Numbered from the stretch's first letter, positions 1 to 11,063 are shown. The stretch: DNA of 64,000 nt from Bradyrhizobium sp. 149 (GCF_023073915.1 NZ_JADPKK010000022.1:124001-188000), one strand, 5' to 3'. Numbers and translations: made by a program. The notes: generated by a model from the letters alone, not told the origin.

Positions 1-569
1 TGGCCGGCGACGACGGAGACGTTGACGCGCACGAGCGGGCGGATGTCGCGATAGCTCTCGCCGTCGGGGCGCAGGATCTCGACCACCTGCCAGGTCGCGC
101 CCAGGCTGACGCTGACCTGGCGCACGCGCGGATCCTTGTCGCGCAGATAGGCGTCGATCTCGGCGAGCAGTTTGACCTTGGTCTCGAAGCCGGGGGCATC
201 GAGTGGATTGTCGTCACTATAAAGCCGCACGTTGGTATGCGCTGGAGGCGCGGCGAAGCTGCCGGAATAACCACCGCGCACGGCCGCGACCGCGTCCGCA
301 GCGCGAATCAGCGCCGGCAGCGACACGTCGGAGGAATGCGCGTAGCCGACCGCGTCGTCCTTGACGGCGCGCAGGCCAAAGCCCTGCGAGGTGTCGTAGG
401 TCGCCTGCTTCAGCCGCCCATTGTCGAACATCAGCGCTTCGGTCTGGCTATATTCCAGGAACAATTCGCCGTCGTCGGCACCGGCAAGCCCGCGCGCGAG
501 CTCGTTGCGCACCTGGTCGCGGTCGAGATTGGCGCGGTCGAGCAGGGAGGTTGTGGCAGGGTTGGTCAT
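1..569 (-). CDS. tldD: TldD metalloprotease, N-terminal part (cut by window edge)
   Basis: Partial gene reading leftward off the window, starting at an ATG complementary to 567-569. The 189 visible residues match the N-terminal domain of TldD, which works with PmbA/TldE as a cytosolic metalloprotease that trims small peptides. Visible family features are the early ELFLEYSQTEAL stretch, the QGFGLRAVKDDAVGYAHSSD segment and the later VNVSVVAG run. The zinc-binding region lies outside the window. It is separated from the IalB-like gene by about 116 bases, and both point the same way. Family call is firm; the C-terminus is unseen. Confidence 0.85.
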   Translation of the reverse strand, partial: MTNPATTSLLDRANLDRDQVRNELARGLAGADDGELFLEYSQTEALMFDNGRLKQATYDTSQGFGLRAVKDDAVGYAHSSDVSLPALIRAADAVAAVRGGYSGSFAAPPAHTNVRLYSDDNPLDAPGFETKVKLLAEIDAYLRDKDPRVRQVSVSLGATWQVVEILRPDGESYRDIRPLVRVNVSVVAG

Positions 570-685
570 GCGTCCGTCCATTATCGGGGGATGTGAGGCA
601 AGATAATGGTTTCCCGGCGGTTCCGCGAGGCGCCTAGTCTCACATTACGGAAACAATAGGTTTGCGGGTCTTCGCTCCCTGTGCC

Positions 686-1231
686 CTACGGCAGCTTGTC
701 ATATCCCTCGCCGAGCCCGTTCAGGCTGAGCGGGAAGCCGATGCCTTCTTCCGGGGTCTCGAAAATGATGAAGGTGGCGGTCTTGGCGGTGCGGAGCTGG
801 CCGAGCAGCTTGTCGTCCATGACGACCTCGGCGACGCAGCCATTGGGCAGGCAGCGGACAAAGCCGGCGCGGCCGACGTCCTGGTTGTCGAGCTTGAGGC
901 CGAGGCCGGAGGGCAAAAGCACGCCGAGAGGGGCGACCACCCGCATCAGGCGGCTCTTCTGGTCGGCGGTCTTGAGCACGATCACGGTCAGGCCGGCATT
1001 GGAGCGGTCTTCGGCCACCACGCTCTGGATCAGGGCGCATTGCTCGGACTGGGCGCCCGGTGGGGTGTCGCAGCGGATCTGCCAGTCGCCATGGACGGAG
1101 CGCACCGCGCCCTGCGCATGGGCGAGGCCTGGGAGCGCCAGCATGACGACCGCCACCAGCAGGGCTGCCAGCATCGTGAGGCCGCTAGCCTGCCTTGTCG
1201 CCGGCCTTGCCACGCATCTCGAAAACCCCAT
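686..1231 (-). CDS. IalB-family secreted protein (invasion-associated locus B)
   Basis: A 181-residue protein when started at the ATG at 1231. An in-frame ATG at 1351 exists but adds an unconvincing N-terminal stretch. A hydrophobic segment (TMLAALLVAVVMLAL) ends in an Ala-x-Ala-like site near AHAQG, so export to the periplasm is likely. The mature part has the IalB pattern: a GDWQIRCD start, then paired cysteines (QCALIQ and VRCLPNGC) and a FETPEEGIGFPLSL end. IalB was named in Bartonella, but free-living Rhizobiales carry several copies of unknown function. The gene lies back to back with the cox cluster. Confidence 0.8.
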   Translation of the reverse strand: MGFSRCVARPATRQASGLTMLAALLVAVVMLALPGLAHAQGAVRSVHGDWQIRCDTPPGAQSEQCALIQSVVAEDRSNAGLTVIVLKTADQKSRLMRVVAPLGVLLPSGLGLKLDNQDVGRAGFVRCLPNGCVAEVVMDDKLLGQLRTAKTATFIIFETPEEGIGFPLSLNGLGEGYDKLP

Positions 1232-1678
1232 CGGGTCGGTCCCTCTGCTCGCCTGGGTCGCTCGCACCTGGCGGACTGATACGGGAATGACGGCGTCTTG
1301 AAGGCGATTCGCAAGCAAATTCCACGCCGCCACGGCCGCCGCCGCCCGCACGAATCAGGTTCCGGTGCGGCTGTCTGCCAGTGCCTATCGCGGGCAATTC
1401 CGCTGTCAAGCCGCAGCATCACGGGAAACGGTATTTTTGTCTGATGTTACTAGGAAATATCTTGCGGGTGACGGCAGGCAGACGAGGCTCAAGACTGCAT
1501 TGCGATAGATCAAGAATTATGGTTTGAGAGGCTTGATTTCGGCGTTCTAGCGATCTGGCCCAATTCCTCTTAGAGGTATTCTTGCGCGGCGGTTTGTCAG
1601 ACGGGCGGATCGAATAAAGCGTTTCCCGCAAATAGGGGAATGCACTTGGGGTGATTTCGTTAGGGGAGCGCGAACGGC
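1232..1678. other. Divergent intergenic region between ialB-like gene and ctaC
   Basis: About 447 bases with no convincing ORF; the short ORFs here are shadows without ribosome binding sites or family resemblance. It should hold the promoters of both flanking genes. The base composition becomes less GC-rich between about 1430 and 1640. The only site I can name is the FNR/FixK-like box at 1500-1513, annotated separately. Confidence 0.6.
1500..1513. promoter_or_regulatory. Candidate FixK2/FNR-type box upstream of ctaC
   Basis: The sequence reads TTGC-GATAGA-TCAA, which fits the FixK2 pattern TTG(A/C)-N6-(T/G)CAA used by Bradyrhizobium for oxygen-responsive control. It lies about 166 bases before the ctaC start codon. 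The ctaCD oxidase is the aerobic aa3 type, so a site here could switch it with oxygen. A 14-base degenerate match can arise by chance, so confidence is limited. Confidence 0.4.
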
Positions 1679-2518
1679 ATGAAGATGTCGATGGGCCCGG
1701 TGGGCCGGCACTTGCTGGGATTGGCCGTGGCGGGTCTGACGCTGGCGACGGGCGGTGCGGCATTCGCCGAGCTCGGACAACCGGCGCCGTGGGAGTGGAC
1801 GCTTCAGCAGTCCGCTTCCCCGGTGATGGACAACATCGTCTGGTTCCACAATTTCCTGTTCGTGCTGATCACGCTGATCACGCTGTTCGTTCTGGCGCTG
1901 CTCGTGATCGTGGTCGTCAAGTTCAATGCGAACGCCAATCCGGTGCCGTCGCGGACCACGCACAACACGCTGATCGAGGTAGCGTGGACGCTCGTGCCGG
2001 TGCTGATTCTGGTCGGTATCTCGGTGCCGTCGTTCCGCCTCCTGTTCCTCGAGCTCGACGTGCCGAAGGCGGATATCACCATCAAGGCGACCGGCAAGCA
2101 GTGGTACTGGTCCTACGCCTATCCGGATAACGGCAAGTTCGAGTTCGACTCGCTGATGGCCCAGGACAAGCAGCCCCGCCTGCTCGGCGTCGACAACGAG
2201 ATGGTGGTGCCCGTCAACAAAGTGGTCCGGGTTCAGGTGACCGGGGCGGACGTGATTCATGCCTTTGCGATGCCGGCCTTCGGCGTCAAGATCGACGCCA
2301 TTCCGGGCCGACTGAACGAGACCTGGTTCAAGGCCACCAAGACCGGGATGTTCTACGGCCAGTGCTCGGAGCTGTGCGGCAAGGACCACGCCTTCATGCC
2401 GATCGCCATACGCGTGGTGAGCGACCAGGAGTTCGCCTCCTGGGTCGAGACGGCGAAGAAGAAATATGCGAGCGGCGGCACCAACACCTACGCCTCCACG
2501 GCCGGCCCGACGCAGTAA
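1679..2518 (+). CDS. ctaC: Cytochrome c oxidase subunit II (aa3 type)
   Basis: 279 residues, full length. Residues 1-30 form a signal peptide ending AAFA. Two transmembrane segments follow at about 57-81 and 100-120. The periplasmic cupredoxin domain carries the CuA centre: His194, then Cys229, Glu231, Cys233, His237 and Met240 in QCSELCGKDHAFM. The aromatic QWYWSYAYP motif (about 141-149) is the expected electron-entry patch for cytochrome c. No haem c motif is present, so this is the aa3 type. It is the first gene of the ctaC-D-B-F-G-E cluster, 88 bases before ctaD. Confidence 0.97.
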   Translation: MKMSMGPVGRHLLGLAVAGLTLATGGAAFAELGQPAPWEWTLQQSASPVMDNIVWFHNFLFVLITLITLFVLALLVIVVVKFNANANPVPSRTTHNTLIEVAWTLVPVLILVGISVPSFRLLFLELDVPKADITIKATGKQWYWSYAYPDNGKFEFDSLMAQDKQPRLLGVDNEMVVPVNKVVRVQVTGADVIHAFAMPAFGVKIDAIPGRLNETWFKATKTGMFYGQCSELCGKDHAFMPIAIRVVSDQEFASWVETAKKKYASGGTNTYASTAGPTQ

Positions 2519-2558
2519 GCGCCGGGCGACAGGTTCGAGGGAAACGAAAGCGACATAA

Positions 2559-4232
<1,674 letters not shown>

Positions 4233-4292
4233 GCCAACGCTCGCGGCGCCCGTGACGGGCGCCGCGGCTCGACAACGAAGCGAGTCAATCTG

Positions 4293-5237
4293 GTGTCCGT
4301 CCTCGACCACAACGCCGTCGACCTCAATCCCCGCATCTCCGAAGCGGAGGTTGGCGACTACATCGCGCTCCTGAAGCCGCGCGTGATGTCGCTGGTGATC
4401 TTCACCGCGCTGGTCGGAATGGCGATGGCACCCGGGCATTTCCACCCGGTGCTGGCCATCACCTCGCTGCTCTGCATCGCCGTCGGCGCCGGCGCTTCCG
4501 GGGCGCTCAACATGGCGCTCGAAGGCGACATCGACGCCAAAATGTCGCGCACGGCGAATCGGCCGATTCCGCGCGGCCGCATCACCCGTCCTGAGGCGAT
4601 GACCTTCGGCATGACGCTCGCCTTCTTCTCGGTGATGACGCTCGGCATCCTCGTCAACTGGATCGCGGGCGCGCTGCTCGCCTTCACCATCTTCTTCTAC
4701 GTCGTGATCTACACGATCGTCCTGAAGCGCTGGACCGCACAGAACATCGTGATCGGCGGTGCCGCCGGCGCGCTGCCGCCGGTGGTGGCCTGGGCCGCGG
4801 TCACAGGCACGGTCGACGTCGAGCCGCTGCTGCTGTTCGCCATCATCTTCTTCTGGACGCCGCCGCACTTCTGGGCGCTGGCGCTGTTCCGCTCCGACGA
4901 TTACGCGCGCGCCGGCATTCCGATGCTGCCCAACGTCGCCGGCCCCGACGCGACGCGGCTTCAGATCCTGCTCTACACCATCGTGCTGATCGCGGTCGCC
5001 GCCGCGCCCTGGGCGCTCGGCTATTTCGACGCCATCTACGGCATCGTCTCCCTGATCCTCGGCGCAGGCATGCTGGCGTTCGCCATCAACGTCTATGTCC
5101 GCCGCGAGCGCAGCCAATCGTTGCGTGCGACCCGCAAGCTGTTTGCGTTCTCCATCCTTTATCTGTTCGCGCTGTTTGCGATCTTGCTGGCCGAGGTCGT
5201 GTTCCGGGCGCTTGCTCCGATGGCAGGGGGCGCATGA
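4293..5237 (+). CDS. ctaB: Protoheme IX farnesyltransferase (haem O synthase)
   Basis: 314 residues starting at GTG (4293). It adds a farnesyl group to haem b to make haem O, the precursor of haem A needed by CtaD. The UbiA-type prenyltransferase signature is clear: [19 protein letters not shown] with its acidic residues binding the Mg-diphosphate, then [19 protein letters not shown]. About eight or nine hydrophobic segments are seen. It sits 60 bases after ctaD and overlaps the next small ORF by four bases (ATGA), so translation is probably coupled. Confidence 0.96.
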   Translation: MSVLDHNAVDLNPRISEAEVGDYIALLKPRVMSLVIFTALVGMAMAPGHFHPVLAITSLLCIAVGAGASGALNMALEGDIDAKMSRTANRPIPRGRITRPEAMTFGMTLAFFSVMTLGILVNWIAGALLAFTIFFYVVIYTIVLKRWTAQNIVIGGAAGALPPVVAWAAVTGTVDVEPLLLFAIIFFWTPPHFWALALFRSDDYARAGIPMLPNVAGPDATRLQILLYTIVLIAVAAAPWALGYFDAIYGIVSLILGAGMLAFAINVYVRRERSQSLRATRKLFAFSILYLFALFAILLAEVVFRALAPMAGGA

Positions 5238-5410
5238 TCGCAGGAATGGCCGACAAACCCGAGACAGATGGAATCGTCCTCACCGAGGCGCAGAAGAAGA
5301 GCCGTCGTCAGCGCTCGATCGCGATCGCGCTCGCGCTCGGCGTGCTCGTGGTGCTGTTCTTCGCCGTGACCATGGTCAAGGGACCGGCCGTGCTCGTCCG
5401 GCCGATGTAG
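5234..5410 (+). CDS. CtaF/CoxF-like small single-span membrane protein
   Basis: 58 residues from the ATG that overlaps the ctaB stop (ATGA, 5234-5237); a second ATG at 5246 also has a GGA just upstream. The protein has a charged N-terminus ([11 protein letters not shown]) followed by one membrane span ([20 protein letters not shown]) and a short tail. Small proteins of this shape occupy the same position between ctaB and ctaG in many Rhizobiales and are annotated CoxF or CtaF. The specific role is not established from sequence; position implies oxidase assembly or stability. Confidence 0.75.
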   Translation: MIAGMADKPETDGIVLTEAQKKSRRQRSIAIALALGVLVVLFFAVTMVKGPAVLVRPM

Positions 5411-5415
5411 GAAAC

Positions 5416-6066
5416 ATGGATCAGAAGCCGATCATATCGCTGGATCAGAGCCGGAGGGCCGCCAAAGCGCGTGGGCCTTCCAAGGGGCTTGGCCGCGACG
5501 TGGTGGTCGCCTCGATCTGCGGCGGCGTGGTCGCGCTGATGGTCGGCGCCTCCTACGCGGCGGTGCCGTTCTACAACTGGTTCTGCCGTGCCACCGGCTT
5601 CAACGGCACGACCCAGGTCGCGACCTCGGCGCCGGCGAGCGGCCCGATCGCACGAAAAATCGCGGTGCGCTTCGATTCCAACGTCGCGCCCGGCCTGCCC
5701 TGGAAGTTCGAGCCCGAGCAGAGCGAGATCGAGGTCAATATCGGCCAGGTCGTGACGGTCTTCTACACGGTGACCAACCAGGCCGCGCGGACCACCGCAG
5801 GCCAGGCCGCCTACAATGTCGCGCCGCTGACGGTCGGATCCTATTTCCAGAAGATCAACTGCTTCTGCTTCACCGAGCAGACCATGGCGCCCGGCGAGAA
5901 GCGCGAGATGCCGGTCGTGTTCTACGTCGATCCGTCGATCGCCGACGACCACGAGAACGACGGGCTGAACACCATCACGCTGTCCTACACGTTCTATCCC
6001 GTGCGCGATCCGGTGGTGAAGCCGCTCGCCTCTGGTGAGAACGACAAGCGCAAGGGAAATCTCTGA
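5416..6066 (+). CDS. ctaG: Cytochrome c oxidase assembly protein CtaG (Cox11)
   Basis: 216 residues from the ATG at 5416, five bases after the previous stop. Cox11 delivers copper to the CuB site of subunit I. One N-terminal membrane anchor (about 29-50) is followed by a periplasmic immunoglobulin-like domain. The conserved copper-binding pair is Cys149 and Cys151 in NCFCFTEQ, and the third conserved cysteine is Cys57 ([10 protein letters not shown]). Length and order in the operon match the alphaproteobacterial family. Confidence 0.96.
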   Translation: MDQKPIISLDQSRRAAKARGPSKGLGRDVVVASICGGVVALMVGASYAAVPFYNWFCRATGFNGTTQVATSAPASGPIARKIAVRFDSNVAPGLPWKFEPEQSEIEVNIGQVVTVFYTVTNQAARTTAGQAAYNVAPLTVGSYFQKINCFCFTEQTMAPGEKREMPVVFYVDPSIADDHENDGLNTITLSYTFYPVRDPVVKPLASGENDKRKGNL

Positions 6067-6145
6067 TCGCCGGGCTCACGCCCGGAGGGTTGGAAACGAG
6101 GGGATAAGTGCCGGACAGGCACGGGATTGAGGAGCGAGACCGCAA

Positions 6146-7042
6146 ATGGCAACGGCGCACACCAAGCATCACGACTACCACCTGGTCGATCCCTCTCCGT
6201 GGCCGGTCGTCGGCTCCATCTCGGCCTTCATCATGGCGGTCGGTGCGATCACCTGGATGCACCACATGTTGTCGGCTGCGCCGATCATCTTCGGCGTCGG
6301 CACCGTCGGCGTGCTCTACACCATGGCGAGCTGGTGGGGCGACGTGATCAGGGAAGCCCAGTACAAGGGCGACCACACCCGCGTCGTGCAGCTGCATCAC
6401 CGCTACGGCATGATCCTGTTCATCGCCTCCGAGGTGATGTTCTTCGTCGCCTGGTTCTGGGCCTATTTCAACGCAGCGCTATTCCCAGCCGACGCCGTCC
6501 ATGCCACCCGCGATGCGGTGTTCGGCTGCGGTCTCGGTACCGCGGCTGGCGCTTGCTCCGTGCCGGGCACCTGGCCGCCGCACGGCATCGAGACCTTCGA
6601 TCCCTGGCATCTGCCGCTCCTGAACACGCTGATCCTGCTCACCTCCGGCACCACGGTGACCTGGGCCCACCATGCGCTGCTCGAGAACGATCGCCAGGGT
6701 CTGAAGTACGGCCTGATCCTCACTGTCGTGCTCGGCGCGCTCTTCACCTGCGTGCAGGCCTATGAGTACAGTCACGCCGCATTCTCCTTCGGCGGTAACG
6801 TCTACGGCGCGACCTTCTTCATGGCGACCGGCTTCCATGGTTTTCATGTGCTGGTCGGCACCATCTTCCTGCTGGTCTGCCTGTTCCGCGCCTATGCCGG
6901 CCACTTCACGCCGACCCAGCATCTCGGCTTCGAGTTCGCCGCCTGGTACTGGCACTTCGTCGACGTGGTCTGGCTGTTCCTGTTCCTCTGCATCTATGTG
7001 TGGGGACACGGCGCCGAGACCATGGCCCACGGCGCGCACTGA
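6146..7042 (+). CDS. ctaE: Cytochrome c oxidase subunit III
   Basis: 298 residues with seven predicted membrane spans. The family signatures WFWAYFNAALFP, the acidic residue in SEVMFFVAWFW and the final WYWHFVDVVWLFLFLCIYVWG are all present. A cysteine-containing insertion (about residues 120-150, GCGLGTAAGACS) is typical of the alphaproteobacterial protein. It closes the main oxidase gene set and is followed by a strong hairpin at 7062-7087. Confidence 0.97.
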   Translation: MATAHTKHHDYHLVDPSPWPVVGSISAFIMAVGAITWMHHMLSAAPIIFGVGTVGVLYTMASWWGDVIREAQYKGDHTRVVQLHHRYGMILFIASEVMFFVAWFWAYFNAALFPADAVHATRDAVFGCGLGTAAGACSVPGTWPPHGIETFDPWHLPLLNTLILLTSGTTVTWAHHALLENDRQGLKYGLILTVVLGALFTCVQAYEYSHAAFSFGGNVYGATFFMATGFHGFHVLVGTIFLLVCLFRAYAGHFTPTQHLGFEFAAWYWHFVDVVWLFLFLCIYVWGHGAETMAHGAH

Positions 7043-7061
7043 GCAGCGCTGGATCGATCAA

Positions 7062-7087
7062 AAAGGGCGGCCGCAGGGCCGCCCTTT
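7062..7087 (+). terminator. Rho-independent terminator after ctaE
   Basis: Perfect 11-bp stem, AAAGGGCGGCC (7062-7072) with GGCCGCCCTTT (7077-7087), and a four-base loop, ending in a T-containing tail. It lies 20 bases after the ctaE stop and 50 before the next start. It probably ends or thins transcription before the DUF983/surf1 pair. Confidence 0.75.
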
Positions 7088-7137
7088 CGCTTTTGCGCCG
7101 CCGAGGTTTGGCGGAAACCGTGCTAGAGTCCGCCGTC

Positions 7138-7539
7138 ATGAACGACACCGCCGGCCCATCCGAACCCGAGACGACCGTCCTGCAGAGCGCGCTGCGAGGG
7201 TTTGCCTGCAAATGCCCGCGCTGTGGCCAAGGCAAGCTCTACGCGGGCTTCCTGACGCTCGCGCCGTCCTGCGACCATTGCGGCCTCGACTACGCCTTCA
7301 TCGATGCCGGTGACGGTCCGGCGATCTTCATCATCATGCTGGCCGGCGCGATCGTTGTTGCGTGCGCGCTCATCGTCGAGGTCAAATACCAGCCGCCGTA
7401 CTGGCTGCACGCGGTGCTGTGGCTGCCGCTGATCCTCGCGACCACGCTGCTGCCGTTGCGTGCCATGAAGTCGCTGCTGATCGCGCTGCAATTCCACCAC
7501 AAGGCGGCGCCGGGCCGGCTGGTCGACCGCGCGAAATGA
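7138..7539 (+). CDS. DUF983 family membrane protein
   Basis: 133 residues. The N-terminus has a zinc-ribbon-like pair of Cys-x2-Cys motifs (CKCPRCGQG and CDHCGLDY), followed by two membrane spans (about 60-80 and 90-107). DUF983 proteins commonly lie between ctaE and surf1 in alphaproteobacteria, so a role in oxidase biogenesis is often assumed but not proven. It overlaps surf1 by four bases (ATGA), so the two are likely translated together. Confidence 0.88.
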   Translation: MNDTAGPSEPETTVLQSALRGFACKCPRCGQGKLYAGFLTLAPSCDHCGLDYAFIDAGDGPAIFIIMLAGAIVVACALIVEVKYQPPYWLHAVLWLPLILATTLLPLRAMKSLLIALQFHHKAAPGRLVDRAK

Positions 7540-8297
7540 ACGAGACCGCGCGCAAGCCTCGCGTGGTCGGCTTCGCGCTGTTCACGCTTTTCCTGACGGC
7601 GGTCTGCGTCGCGCTCGGCCTCTGGCAATTGCAGCGTCGTCTCGCCAAGCACGAGCTGATCGCCGCGCTCACCGAGCGTCTTGCGGAGGCACCGGTCGCG
7701 CTGCCGCCGCCGGAACGATGGGCCGCGCTCAGTCCCGCACGCGATGAATTCCGCCGCGTCAGCTTTACCGCGACCTATGCCCCGTTGCCCGATGCGATGG
7801 TCTATTCTCCCGGGTCCGCCGTGCGCAAGGACGCTTCAGGCCCCGGCACCTGGGCGTTCCTGCCGGCACGGCTGCCGAGCGGCGAGACGGTCGTGATCGA
7901 TGCGGGCTTCGTCGAAAACACCATGCAGGATCGCAGCGTCGAGGATCGCGCGGTTAAGAAGCTCGTCACGGGGCAGGTGCTCGCGTTCACCGGCTATCTG
8001 CGTTTCCCCGAGGCACGGGGCTGGCTGACCCCGGCGGAGAACCGCGACAAGCGGCTGTGGTTCGTGCGCGATCATGTGGCGATCGCGAGCACCCTGAGCT
8101 GGGGCGCGGTTGCGCCATTCTATGTCGACCTTGAGCAGCCGGTGCCTGAGAACGGCATTCCGCGGCCGGGGCCGCTCGACGTGCATCTCAAGGACGATCA
8201 CCTGCAATACGCCATCACCTGGTTCACGCTTGCAGGCGCCGTGCTCATCGCTTTCGCTGTGTGGGCAAGAGGGCGGCGGCGGGGCTCGGCTCCGTAA
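7536..8297 (+). CDS. surf1: SURF1 family cytochrome oxidase biogenesis protein
   Basis: 253 residues, starting inside the DUF983 stop. The topology is standard for SURF1: an N-terminal span (about 10-29) running into GLWQLQRRLAKHELI, a large periplasmic region, and a C-terminal span (about 222-243). The conserved HLQYAITWF motif sits just before that last span. SURF1 binds haem A and helps insert it into subunit I. It closes the oxidase cluster. Confidence 0.93.
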   Translation: MNETARKPRVVGFALFTLFLTAVCVALGLWQLQRRLAKHELIAALTERLAEAPVALPPPERWAALSPARDEFRRVSFTATYAPLPDAMVYSPGSAVRKDASGPGTWAFLPARLPSGETVVIDAGFVENTMQDRSVEDRAVKKLVTGQVLAFTGYLRFPEARGWLTPAENRDKRLWFVRDHVAIASTLSWGAVAPFYVDLEQPVPENGIPRPGPLDVHLKDDHLQYAITWFTLAGAVLIAFAVWARGRRRGSAP

Positions 8298-8403
8298 ATC
8301 CCTCGAGGGAACCCGGTATCGCCCGGGGTTTACCATTCAGCGCATATTCACGAGTGTGGTCCTAAGCCGCCAATGATTTTCCGCGGGCAGACAGGATTGC
8401 GGC

Positions 8404-8769
8404 GTGAGCGATTTCGACCAGATGGGAATTGTCGTCGACTGGGTGGATGCCTGCAGGAAGGGCGACCTCGCGACGCTACTCGATCTCTATGCGGACGACG
8501 CCCAGGTCGAATGCACGTGTAACGGTACGCAGCGTTATCGCGGCCGGAGCGAGCTCGAAGCCTATTGGCAGCCCCGCCTCAGCGCTTTCTCGTCGGCAGG
8601 TTTCGGGCTGGAGGAAATCCATCCAGCGCCCGACGGCGTCGATCTCGAATATTCCGTCGCCGGTGCGCTGCGCATCCGCGCCTCGTTTTGTTTCAGCCCG
8701 GACGGCAAGATCCGCACCACGCTGTGCGAGCCGGCGCGACAGAACGCACACCTTGGGTGTGCGTGCTAA
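8404..8769 (+). CDS. NTF2/SnoaL-like domain protein
   Basis: 121 residues from a GTG start. The fold pattern is that of small SnoaL/NTF2-like proteins: a helical start (VDWVDACRKGDLATLLDLYADDAQVEC), a YRGRSELEAYW stretch, and a beta-rich end. No catalytic residues can be assigned. Its stop overlaps by four bases with the stop of the convergent histidine kinase gene. A role is not evident. Confidence 0.7.
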   Translation: MSDFDQMGIVVDWVDACRKGDLATLLDLYADDAQVECTCNGTQRYRGRSELEAYWQPRLSAFSSAGFGLEEIHPAPDGVDLEYSVAGALRIRASFCFSPDGKIRTTLCEPARQNAHLGCAC

Positions 8770-10103
8770 TCGTTGACCGGCGCCTCACGTGCCGGATCGA
8801 CCGGAAGGCGGCAGCGCACATAGGTCCGGTCGTCCACACGCAGCAGTGACAGCGATCCGCTGAGCGCGCGCACGCGCTCGTGCATGCCGGTCAAGCCACG
8901 GCCGAACAAATTGCCCTCGGGAAAGCCGCCGCCGTCGTCGGAAATCTCGATAACGAGGGCGTCTGCGACGACTGTCGCCCGCACATGCGCATTGCTGGCG
9001 CTGGCGTGGCGCAGCACGTTGGTCAGCGCCTCCTGAATCACGCGATAAACGGTCTGTGCCAGCGGCCCGTCGATCCCGTTGAGATCCGGATCAATCGTGT
9101 CCGTCAGGCCGATATACGGTGCCTGCTTGCGAAACTTACGGAGCAGCGTCTGCAAACTGGTCTCCAGACCCAATTCCTCGATGTAGAGCGGTCGCAACCT
9201 GTCGAGGATGCGGCGGTTGGTCTGCTGCAGCGCCTCGACCGATTGCAACACCTCCTGTGCCGAACTGCCGGGATTTCCCGCCGAAGGCGAGGCCTCGACC
9301 AATGCGATCGTGCCGGCGCGGATACTGAACAGCAGCGGGCCGAGTTCGTCATGCAGTTCGCGCGCGAGATCGCGCCGCTCGTCATCCTGGAGTGACACCA
9401 GGCGATGCAGCAGGTCGCGATTGTCCTGGCTCAATTGCGCCAGCGTTTCGGCCAGCGCATTGGCCTCCTCGCAGCTTTGCCGGATTTCCGGCGGTCCTCC
9501 GACCGGGATCGGCGTTGCGTAGTCGCCGCGTCGTATCCGTGTGAGCCCTTCGCCGAGATCTTGCAGCGGGCGCAGGGCCGATCCCGCGAAAACATAGGCA
9601 ATGGTGCCGGTGAGCACCATCAGCACGGCAACGAGGCTGGTCAGCGCCAGAAAGCCGATCCACTTCTCGAATAGGTCGGCCGACAGGTCGGGCAGGAAGA
9701 CGAGATCGCCGACACGCTGGCCGTCGATCGTCACCGGAGCTGCCGTGTCCATGTCCGGGATGGTGAGCAGGTCGACAAACCATTGCGGCACGCCATGCGG
9801 CTTGCGCAGGCCGTCCCTCGCTGAGGACGCGGGACCCGTCTCCGCGGCACGGAATTGGATATCGGAGGTGTCCAGAGAATGGACAAAGGCGTCGAGCGTT
9901 TGCCGCGGATCGCTCGAGGTGCGCAGGGTGTTATTGAGCGCGGCGGCAACCGTCCGGATCGAACGCCGCCCCGGCTCGTTCTCGTCGGCCAGTTGGTCGG
10001 TCGCGAAGGTTTGGAGCAGCACGCCGCTCATGATCAGCGCGGCGAGGAAGCTCATGCCGAGCGGCAGAAACAGTTGGGTTCTGAACGAGAGGCGTTTCCA
10101 CAT
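8766..10103 (-). CDS. Membrane sensor histidine kinase, NarX/UhpB-type (HisKA_3)
   Basis: 445 residues from the ATG at 10103; an ATG seven codons upstream (10124) is possible. Two membrane spans (about 13-33 and 172-196) enclose a periplasmic domain of about 135 residues with no recognised ligand motif. A HAMP-like linker (LRPLQDLGEGLTRIRRGDY) follows. The phosphoacceptor His is in ARELHDELG. The ATPase boxes are QEALTNVLRHA, DDGGGFP and GRGLTGMHERV. The neighbouring divergent NarL-type regulator is the obvious partner, with only about 85 bases between the starts. Confidence 0.9.
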   Translation of the reverse strand: MWKRLSFRTQLFLPLGMSFLAALIMSGVLLQTFATDQLADENEPGRRSIRTVAAALNNTLRTSSDPRQTLDAFVHSLDTSDIQFRAAETGPASSARDGLRKPHGVPQWFVDLLTIPDMDTAAPVTIDGQRVGDLVFLPDLSADLFEKWIGFLALTSLVAVLMVLTGTIAYVFAGSALRPLQDLGEGLTRIRRGDYATPIPVGGPPEIRQSCEEANALAETLAQLSQDNRDLLHRLVSLQDDERRDLARELHDELGPLLFSIRAGTIALVEASPSAGNPGSSAQEVLQSVEALQQTNRRILDRLRPLYIEELGLETSLQTLLRKFRKQAPYIGLTDTIDPDLNGIDGPLAQTVYRVIQEALTNVLRHASASNAHVRATVVADALVIEISDDGGGFPEGNLFGRGLTGMHERVRALSGSLSLLRVDDRTYVRCRLPVDPAREAPVND

Positions 10104-10188
10104 TAGGTCAATTCTAACGCGCATCGGGCGGATTTGCTCTTTCCATTTGTTCCCGTCGGTTTATGAGTCGAAAAACTAGAGAGTTACA

Positions 10189-10833
10189 ATGCAAGATACT
10201 GCCAAGCCGGCGACCCGCGTCCTGATTGTCGACGACCATCCCGTGGTGCTGTCCGGTTGCCGCACCCTGTTCGCCTCCGACCATTCGATCCGGATCGACG
10301 AGGCGACCGACGCCAAATCCGGGCATCGCGCCTATGTCAGCAAGCGGCCCGACGTCACGGTGATCGACATCAGCCTGCCCGACGTCTCCGGCTTTGAACT
10401 GATGAGACGCATTCGCAAGGACGATCCCGACGCCAAGATCATCATGTTCAGCATGAACGACGATCCGGCCTTCGTGGTGCGGGCGGTCGAGCTTGGGGCG
10501 CAGGGTTACGTCTCCAAGGGCGACGATCCCCGGATCCTGCTCAAGGCGGTGCGCAAGGTAGTTGCGGGCGACAATTTCATCTCACCGCAGCTCGCAGAAG
10601 CCGTGACGTTCTCAGGCGCGGCGATCAAGGCCAATCCGGCCTCGCAGATGACGCCGCGGGAGCTCGAGATTCTCCGCCTGCTGGGGCGAGGCGACAAGAT
10701 CGTCGAGGTCGCCGAGGCACTCGGTATCTCCTACAAGACCGTCGCCAACACCACGTCCCTGCTCAAGCAGAAGCTTGGCGCCAAGAACCATTCCGACCTC
10801 ATCCGGATCGCGGTGGAAATCGGGATGAACTGA
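10189..10833 (+). CDS. NarL/FixJ-type response regulator
   Basis: 214 residues. Receiver domain with the acidic pair in IVDDHP (residues 15-16), phosphoacceptor Asp60 in VIDISLP and the conserved Lys in YVSKGD. The C-terminal LuxR-type helix-turn-helix (about 150-210) contains TPRELEILRLLGRG and the recognition region SYKTVANTTSLLKQKL. It is divergent from the HisKA_3 kinase at 8766-10103, which probably phosphorylates it. Target genes are unknown; the shared 85-base intergenic region is a plausible autoregulatory site. Confidence 0.92.
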   Translation: MQDTAKPATRVLIVDDHPVVLSGCRTLFASDHSIRIDEATDAKSGHRAYVSKRPDVTVIDISLPDVSGFELMRRIRKDDPDAKIIMFSMNDDPAFVVRAVELGAQGYVSKGDDPRILLKAVRKVVAGDNFISPQLAEAVTFSGAAIKANPASQMTPRELEILRLLGRGDKIVEVAEALGISYKTVANTTSLLKQKLGAKNHSDLIRIAVEIGMN

Positions 10834-11063
10834 CGTCCCGGGCGCCGAACCGGCTGCTCCAGGATGCTGCCGGTTCGGCGGGGCGGACCGGTCTCGGCGC
10901 TCAGCCGGGCAATGCATGGATAGCGCCGACACCATCCGCCGACACAATGGGTCCAGTCGGCGTTCGTTCCCTGAACTGTCCGGTCATTCGGGAATTAATG
11001 GCAATGCGCGGCGAGGCTGGCCTCAAAAATGTCTGTCGGAGCCGAAACGCGTCGGGAAAAATA

